64,000 nt of DNA from Tetmemena sp. SeJ-2015 (Eukaryota; Ciliophora; Spirotrichea; Sporadotrichida; Oxytrichidae), in the NCBI GenBank assembly GCA_027382625.1, contig JAJKFJ010020725.1:62001-126000 (forward strand), in the 5' to 3' direction. Made by a program: the position numbers and the translations under genes. A model generated the notes under the pieces. That model worked only from the letters and a program-made list of their open reading frames with translations. It was not told the DNA's origin and did not search any database. Positions 56,395-64,000 of this stretch are shown one piece after another. Every line of letters begins with the position of its first letter. Within the stretch, counting starts at the first letter, position 1.

Positions 56395-58721
56395 TTGATC
56401 ATAATTTAGATTCAAGACAGGCGGATAGAAACAGCAACAACGGGAGCGGCAGTAATAGTAATAAGGGAATGTTTCAAATAAGCAACACAGAGGACTATGA
56501 ATATGCAATCAAAGCAATTTAAACTAACTCTAGGAATTTTTAGACCGAAGAATTTTATAATTGCTTGATTTAATTACTTATATTTACAAGAAGAGGAAGT
56601 TTCAATTAAATCAAATGAAGCGCACCTAATCATAAAATTTCACATAAATAATGAGAAAGTTATTAAAACTCTTACTGTTGTGGACTTAGCTGGAGTTTAG
56701 CCAATAGAGCATCAAGTGTATCTGGACAAAAAGGAAATTATTCCTAATTCAATTTGATAATTAAAATCTGAAGTAGATTTATTAAGTCTTTTTGACGTTT
56801 TAAAGATATAAATATATCAAGATAGATAATGAAACTCTTAGTTATTCAAGAAGAAATCTGTTTTATGCTAATAATTTAAATTAACCCTTATTTTGAGCTA
56901 TTTTAGTATTTTATAATAACAGCTCAAACAATTATGTTCACTATCTGCTGAAGACTATGACTAGCGCATATAATTTTGGCTAACTAGTAGATAATTAGCA
57001 AACAGGAAATTAGAATAATCCAAACTAAAAAACACCCAAACTTAATAAAAACTCAAAGATATGCTAATTTTTGTTTCTCAAATTATATTTAAGGAGATGG
57101 ACTCCCTCATCAATTCTAACTCCAAGCTGAATTTCATATATCTCAAATAAGAAGAAATAACTTAGATAAATTAAAGTAGAAAAATGCGATACAACTCATG
57201 CAGCTGCACCAAATAGGCTCTCAGTATGTGGTAGACGAGCATGTTCATACTACTTCAATATCAAGGAATGCTATTCAAATTAGCGAAATGAAGGCTGCTC
57301 AAATATAGATATAACGTTTATTTTTATTGCTCAAGAAGCCATAACTACATAAAAGCTTGAGAAATAGTAACAAGTGACCAAGGCAACTTAAAATACTAGA
57401 AAGAAGTGGATTCAAAGCAAAAGAGACCAGCTCAAGAACACAATTTAGAAGTATGAGCAAGACAATTCACTCACTAGACAGGTGGTTTAAGAGACATTCC
57501 AAGGAGAGGCGGATTAACCTGATGCTCCTGAAGTATTGGAAACTTAGCCCGCCAAAAAGTCAATAGATCTATCTGAAGTTATTAAATAGCACGAAGAATC
57601 CAAGGGATAAACTTTTGATGCAGAGGATGGAAGAAACTTAAATGTGTTTAAGATTAATGAGCATTCATTTGCACGAGGCATCGCAGACTAGTAAAATCAT
57701 TTCAATAAGTTCGACTAGCCAACAATACTCATCACTTAAAATACGCAAGACAACATTATTATGCAAGATGAAGCATAGATAAAGAAGTCTTTGTTGAAAA
57801 GTGAGATTTCTGAGATCATGAAACTGATAGATGGGAACAACTAGCCTGCAAGAAATCAAAACAGTTCACATCTTAAGATACAGGAGAACAATTCATTCCT
57901 ATTATTTTCCACTATCAGAGCCCACATGAAAGAGAGATGATGGCTTTGCATTCCAAAGTAAATGCTCTTGATGAATAGATTCATTTGATCATGATAAAGA
58001 CTGACTAAATATTGGAGAGCTTCAATGAGACTTAAAACCTCAAGGATATCAATTCCTAGGAACTGAGAATCGTTATTCAAAATATCGATTTGACTTAACA
58101 AGATCTTCAATAACTCATAGAGTAGAGTTTGCAATTAGATCTCTTTTAGACATTTAAGGAGTAGTTCAGAGAATTTGATCAAATACTTGCTTAAATTAAG
58201 GATCAGCTAGTTAAGATACAAAGCGATATTATAATCTCTGGAACTTCCAACTATATATATTTATTAAAAAATATTATAGCATGAGACAGTCTAATAACAT
58301 AAACCCATTAGTTTCACCTCTCAATACCAGTTAAGAACAAAGAAAGCCGCATCAATTTTTTTAATAAATTAGGATCCACAAACCCCTTTAGATAAACCTT
58401 TTCTCCTGATGAGTTCAAAAGACAAACTCATGACTAATCTCTTAATTAAAAATTGCATTAAGATTATGGAGGAGGCTTGAACAAGGCATTTGATTGGGAA
58501 TTTATTTTTTAGAAAGCGTATAGATGAAGTTAGCAAACATTTACGAGAAGTTTTTCATAAATTGTGATTTAAATTTGGATAGCTTTATTTTCATGAAACT
58601 GTAATCTTTGATAGTGACTGAGGAAGGGAGATACCTCGCAGCCACAAAGTCGAATTCCAAACAGCTTCAAAGGATTGAATAATTTATATTTCTTTCGATA
58701 TCAAAAAACGAGTATTTTTGA
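56395..58721 (+). CDS. Kinesin, switch region and coiled-coil half (inverted MDS cluster)
   Basis: Begins at pointer TTGATCA (56395-56401) and reads NLDSRQADRNSNNGSGSNSN, KGMFQISNTEDYEYAIKAIQ, then (after an IES) EEEVSIKSNEAHLIIKFHIN and KVIKTLTVVDLAGVQPIEHQ. LTxVDLAG is the kinesin switch II motif, here followed by VQ instead of the usual SE; SIKSNEAH stands where SSRSH is expected. Beyond 57.1 kb are coiled coils (KQKNAIQLMQLHQIGSQYVV, KKWIQSKRDQLKNTIQKYEQ, SLLKSEISEIMKLIDG, KVNALDEQIHLIMIKTDQIL, QLIEQSLQLDLFQTFKEQF). A C-terminal piece KLANIYEKFFINCDLNLDSF ends at TGA 58719. Several IES breaks occur. Joining to 43859 through TTGATCA keeps frame (LEPLD-HNLDSRQAD). Confidence 0.75.
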
Positions 58722-58766
58722 GAATGATGATTAATTAAATATTTTGAAAATTTGATATGTAAGCTT

Positions 58767-61700
58767 TCATAAATACTTTTCAACTACTTATTTAAGAATT
58801 TTTTAGTCCACAGGTTTATTCAAAACGTCTGACATTCAATTAAAGCTTATTTAATTTTGTATTACTAACTCTAGTTAAAATTTATAGGATTAATTAGGTT
58901 TAAATGAATTTGGGTTTGATTCCAACTTAAAAATAAAGTATAAATAAGCATTTTAATCTTTATAGCAGTAGTTTATATTTTCCTCATTTACAAAAGCAGT
59001 AAGAGCTACTATCTTAACAACTGGAGTTTTAAGTGCCTATAAATCCAGTTGTTCATTGTGAATTATCTCATCTAATATTCGATTTTTAAAATGAGTGCCA
59101 GAGCTATCATGTCGCTTCCCTCCAAACCTCTGAAGACTATTTATTCTTAGAATGTTTTGAGTGGCCTCATATCCATCCATTATTGGCATGTTTAGATCCA
59201 TAAACACAAGTCATTTACAAATTACAAATATAAATAAATTAAACTATTTTTAAAAATGATTCCAACCATAATATAAAATCTAAAGTTATTTGTTCTTAAC
59301 TAATTAAAGCACAAAAATTAATCAGTTTCCAATTATCTAGGCTAAGAAAAAAACTTAGATAATTTCTAACTTAATTAAAGTCTTATTTTGTTATTGCAGC
59401 ATTTCTTTTAAATATTTTCACTGTAAATGTCAACAGCTTGCTTGCCATTAAAAATAATTGAAGGCTTTTATAACTCGAAAACCGAACACATTTGTCAGAA
59501 TCAGTTCAAGAGGGATCAAATTAAAAGCAGAATCGTCCACTATCATTATCTGTGGAGCTGAGTCCCTACAAGCACAGAAACTGTAATCTTCTTCCACCTA
59601 AGGCTTTACTTAAATGCGCAATAATTAATTTAGGCATAAGATAAATTTAAAGTAAGCGAAACAATAATCTAAACTATGCGACATAGTATAAAAATATAAC
59701 TTATCCTCATTAATTATGAGTTGGGGATTTTATTTTACCACCTTTATTGAAACACTCGCATTATATCATACACTCTGCTTATGAAGAGAGAAAGCTTTTA
59801 AATTTGATTTGAAATATTGAGCTCAATATATTTATTTTTTACTTTTAGTTTATAATAATTAATAGAAAATTTACTTTGGTTCGTTGATCTTCCTATTCCC
59901 TATAAATGGGTGACTCTTAGATTGCTGGTTGCTCTTTTTACATTTCATTAAACCCTAGTCCAATTAGATTATGATCTAAGATTATATTCTCATTTTTCAA
60001 CTCTTTTAATTAAAGATAATAAATCTTCACTTAGTTTGAAACATTCTGAGGAGTTTCTAGAATCGATAAGCTTGTCTATATTAAACTTAGCTGTACTCTT
60101 TGGCAGAGTGTGCTCCACATATTAGAATCACTTAATTTAAATCTGCATACTTTTTTACTATTTAATATCAAAATATATTATAACTATTTTAAATTTGTTG
60201 AATAAAAGAGGTTTTCTCTTCATAAAGTTTAAATGTCTAATTTGAGATATACTAAAATTAAAATCTTTTTAATGATAGAATGAAGAGCCATTGAAGATCT
60301 CATTTTAGTTTCCTTATTCAGACCCATCTAATCTTCCTACTTTGATTGGCACCAGGTGAGCCCATTCCCTTTTAAAATAATTTCTAAGACTGCTTCTCAT
60401 TTGCATTTTCAATTAAATAGTTTAATTATTGCATCATTCACTGTCTGTATTTTTCCAAAACCATTCGAAATATCAGACTTCTTCTTCTTTGAACCTTTAT
60501 TCTTATCTTTATAATAAAATAAACCATTTTAAAAAATTTAAATTTTAAACTTGGTGTCTTGTATTAAACTTTGAGTGAGAAAACTGGTTGTGTCTTTTAT
60601 TTTGCTATTGATTATCTAAGTAGATAGATTCCTAGGAGTTGAGTTGATTGAACTCGGGCATTTAAATGCCTTAGGACCCATACCTCTATCTATAGTAGCA
60701 TAGCTGGACTTAGTTGTCACATTACTCAATTTAAGACTCACAAGCAGCAAATCTTTCCAGCTGCATAATTTTACCCTCATCAATAATATTAATTATTGTA
60801 GATATCTTCTTTGTTTTTAAGTATTTATCGATTTGACTCAAAAAGATTTATCAAAGAAATACAAAAAAAGGACAAATTTAAAAATATTTTAAGTAAGATA
60901 GCTATAAATAAAACTTTTAAAAACATAATTACCCTTATAGAAAAATAATAAGGGAAAATTTTGGTTTTTCAACCCAAATTTTGAAAAAAATTTTAAATAA
61001 ATTTAAGGTTTTCCCGAAAATTTAAAAAAGTTAAAACACCAAAATTTCATTTAAAAAAGAATTAAAAAGGTAAATTAAAAATTCAAAACCTAAAAATAAT
61101 TTATAAATGAATAATTTCTCAAATTACGCCTGGGTAAACTAAAGAAGTCGAAAAGTATTTGTGAATATTAATTTTTTATATCTTCATTTTCAAAATTGCA
61201 AAATTTGAAAATTTATCTCAGAACTATTGAGATCTTGGTCTTTCAAGAATATTCTCCTCTGTTTCTTTAATTTTTGCTGATTAATATTTGACATTTAATT
61301 CTTAGTTGGGACTCTAAATAGGTAACATTGAAACTATTTAAAATGAAAAAATTCTAAGGTACCGACTAGGAGCTTAAGATATCTTCTCTCTATAAATAAA
61401 TTTAAACTCTAGTCTACCCTTGAAGGAAGGAAACACTCTTTTGTAGGCCTCTACTTGTATTATCGTTTGAAGAGTTCTCAGAGCAATTTTCACTCATTGA
61501 ATTCTCCTCAGAGACTATTCCCCTCCCTTGCTCAATATTAATATAACATTAAACTTGATCAAGGTCATCTTCCTCTTAGGCTTCACTGCTGGAGCTGTAT
61601 TTTCGCTCTTTTCTTAAAATTTAACTTGAGATTGTTTTGAGTTTTCTAGTACATTTATTTGCTGATTTAGGTTTGAAAATGAAAATCTTGAACCAGGGAG

Positions 61701-64000
61701 TAACTTATGTAGCTGCTTTTACCCAGCTGAAGCTCTCGCCTTTGCCACCTTCCGGTTCTTCTTATTTTAAGACAATTCATCCTTAGTCAAGCTTTAGAAG
61801 AAAATAAAGTTTAATTCATTAATTAAGCTATGTTTAATTCTTGGCAGAATCTACTAGTTCATTGCTTAATTTTAGTTCTAAGTCTTAAGATCTATGTTCT
61901 CCAGGGAATTGGAAAATTCTGCTTAACTCATTTGTGTCTACAAAATGTGTTTTGGCTTTGGCAAGAATAGTCAATTAAAAAAATAAGGGTCCAAGACTGG
62001 AAGATTACATAGCTTGATAGGCTGCGTTCTACTTTTTCACCTTTTCATTTTGCAAGGCTAATTAAATATAATCAAGGACAAAATAATGATAAAACTAATT
62101 GGTTAATCTGCTTGATATCTATGTGGTCCTCGAAAACTCTTCTCTAATTTTTGTCACCAAACTCATCGAAGTTGTTTTCTAAAAATTTATTATGAAGATT
62201 GTTTGCGATTGAAAGATTCATTGAATTCTATTATGAGAGTTGAGCATAGTTCTAGCTACCAGTTAATTACATAAATAATAGCAAAGTTTCTTTAACTTCT
62301 CTTGGAGAATCTTTGGGTATTTCAATCTTCAGATAGTTAGCCATATTAGATCTATCTATTCTAAAGAAACTGCTGCCTTATTTTTCAGCTTAAAGCCTTG
62401 TGAGAGAGAAAAAATATGTGAGTATTTTAGGGAATCAATTCCCTCGTATCTATTAATTTTGAGACTTGAGGGTATGCTTGAAATGAGAAGGCATTTTAAA
62501 ATCCGAACTTAAAATGTGTATATCACCACAATTTTATAGTAGCAAACTTTCTTGATTTTTAGTTCATGCTTTCTACGTTTATATTACTGTTAAGACTTAA
62601 TGGCTCTTGTCCTCCTTAATTCATGGCAGGTTTATTTGGACTGCCCATAGAGAAGATTTTGAAGGGACTGACCGAAGAGGAAATTCTTTGCGGGCTGAAG
62701 GCGCTCTGTGAATTTAAACTTCTATGATGAATGTCACATTTTGAGCAAATACATTTAAAGCAAAGTACATGTAAAAATAATGAGCAACTTAGTTTGAGCT
62801 TGAAGGAAACCTCGGTTCCCACATTTAATTTAGATTCTACCGAAATTTTTCCATTAAGAGCTTTTATTATATCATGACTCATACTCAGGCCGAGACCGAT
62901 TCCTGAAGTAGCAGCTATTTTATCTTAGTCTCCAGCAGAGGCTCCAAATACTTGAAACAAGCCTTCTAAGGTTATATAAAAAAATACATACCTAAGATGA
63001 TTATTAAAGTTTCTTCATTCATGCCAACCCCAGTGTCTTGTATTCTAGTGACTAGATATCCACATTAAAATTTTAAATAAGAACATTCATGGCATATTTG
63101 GGTTAGATTATTATGAGAGTTAGTTTCTAATTTCTCTTTCGTGAGTAATATGCTAATTGTGCCCTAAATTGTAAATTTAACAGCGTTCTAAAATATGTTG
63201 ACAAATATTTAGTGGTATCACTCCCAATCTAGATATAACATCTATTTAACGCAATATATAGTTTATAGGCATACATATTATAAATCTGGGGCAAACTCAG
63301 GTGCCCTTAAATAATCATATGCACTTTATTCTCAAGTTGAATTTGGAAAATATCTGTTATACTTTCAACCTCTTCGTAAGGACTCTTATTTGAGATCTAT
63401 ACATTATATATTCATAGTATTTTTTTATCTTAGGAATGAAGATGCCTCTTCTGATTTATTATATATCAATCTGACTCTTGACCATGTAGTACATTATTTT
63501 AGAAGATGAATAGACCATCTTAAAATATTACCTCCACTCTACAGCTATTTCTTCATAATTTACTTCTGCCCCCAACTTTCTTTATTAGGGATAATAGGAA
63601 ATGCTCATGATGGAGTTAAGGGGGTTCATAAGCTCGTGAGAAATGGTTGCAATTAACATCTCTTGGTATTTATTCTGAATTTTCCCCCTTTCAACATTAA
63701 GGATCAAATAAGTTGAATTATGTTTTTGAATCGTATATTTTTTAGGATCTCTGTTATATTTTTAATTTTGACTAGGATGCAATTCTTCTCATGATATTGG
63801 AGGGCCACCAATTCCAACTCTATCGCCTCCAAGTAAGTTCTTTAGACGTTCTATGAGATGTCGGAATGGTTCATGATCATGCTTAAAACCAATTTAAATT
63901 TTTTTTAATGCATTGATCCGTCTGAAGAAGATACTTAAAATTAAGCCAACTAGATATAATGTTATTTAAAGAGATAGTATTCTTTTTGGTCCTTGTCTGA
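58767..64000 (-). CDS. Hybrid histidine kinase (HisKA-HATPase-receiver), 5' end outside window
   Basis: Phosphorelay sensor kinase. The H box reads EMLIATISHELMNPLNSIMS (His codon about 63637), the N box NAVKFTIQGTISILLTK (about 63185), the G1 box DTGVGMNEET (about 63030), and the G2 box GIGLGLSMSHDIIKALNGKI with GTEVSFKLKL (62900-62790). A 3 kb linker follows with scattered coding (SDISNGFGKIQTVNDAIIKL, TIDRGMGPKAFKCPSSINS). The receiver reads APQIMIVDDSAFNLIPLELI, KAFNGKQAVDIYS (after a 10 bp IES, pointer AAT), FMDLNMPIMDGYEATQNILR (phospho-Asp about 59197), PVVKIVALTAFVNE and SDVLNKPVDQKILKQVV, ending at TGA 58767. All catalytic residues (acidic pair, Asp, Thr, Lys) are present. There are extra loops inside HATPase and receiver. 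IESs are numerous. Confidence 0.88.
59450..59459 (-). other. Ultra-short IES in the receiver domain, pointer AAT
   Basis: Minus strand TTC-AAT-TATTTTT-AAT-GGC. Removing 10 bp changes a frame that hits TGA into KAFNGKQAVDIYS, matching the receiver-domain consensus A.NG.EA. Confidence 0.68.

Noticed and set aside
1..64000. Transposase genes of the TBE or Tc1/mariner type, CRISPR arrays, rRNA genes, bacterial operons
   Set aside because: None was seen on either strand. Repeats are limited to pointers, the palindrome and protein-coding low complexity. The code use (TAA/TAG sense) and introns exclude a bacterial origin.

Overview
The window looks like germline (micronuclear) DNA of a hypotrich/stichotrich ciliate such as Oxytricha, Stylonychia or Tetmemena. 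The genus is inference. Conserved genes read through TAA and TAG as Gln and end only at TGA. They carry short GT...AG introns. They are also cut by AT-rich inserts that are not introns: each insert is flanked by a 3-13 bp direct repeat, and removing the insert plus one repeat restores frame and family alignment. That is the signature of MDSs (retained segments), IESs (eliminated segments) and pointers. At least four genes are scrambled, with pieces out of order or on opposite strands. Open reading frames are short because IESs break them, so most genes below were assembled by eye from family conservation.

Layout. 0-5 kb: two scrambled genes interleaved with each other, a lysine-ketoglutarate reductase/saccharopine dehydrogenase (AASS) and a Kelch-repeat protein, both with odd/even MDS clusters. 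5.5-24.3 kb: mostly unscrambled but IES-interrupted genes. These are a coiled-coil protein, a small protein, proteasome alpha-3, an MFS sugar transporter, several unknowns, a leucine-rich repeat protein, a LITAF-like plus wolframin-like OB-fold protein, and an ASCC2-like protein with an RGG tail. 24.5-35.9 kb: a long TBC (Rab-GAP) protein, a twin-CX3C (small-Tim-like) protein, glutaryl-CoA dehydrogenase split in two inverted halves around a complete Bax-inhibitor-1 gene, and a dynein roadblock light chain. 36-43.7 kb: an EF-hand protein, OPA3, a coiled-coil protein, a 1.04 kb palindrome with tRNA-like Pol III boxes, and an IQ/coiled-coil protein. 43.8-58.7 kb: a divergent kinesin whose N-terminal/P-loop half (minus) and switch/coiled-coil half (plus) lie 12.5 kb apart. 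Between the halves sit a HUS1-like clamp gene, a giant GAS2-domain coiled-coil gene and a charged low-complexity gene. 58.8-64 kb: a hybrid histidine kinase running off the right edge.

The genes do not form operons or one pathway. Each is expected to become its own small macronuclear chromosome, so neighbours say little about function. What unites the window is the rearrangement machinery's substrate: pointers, ultra-short IESs, nested loci and inversions.
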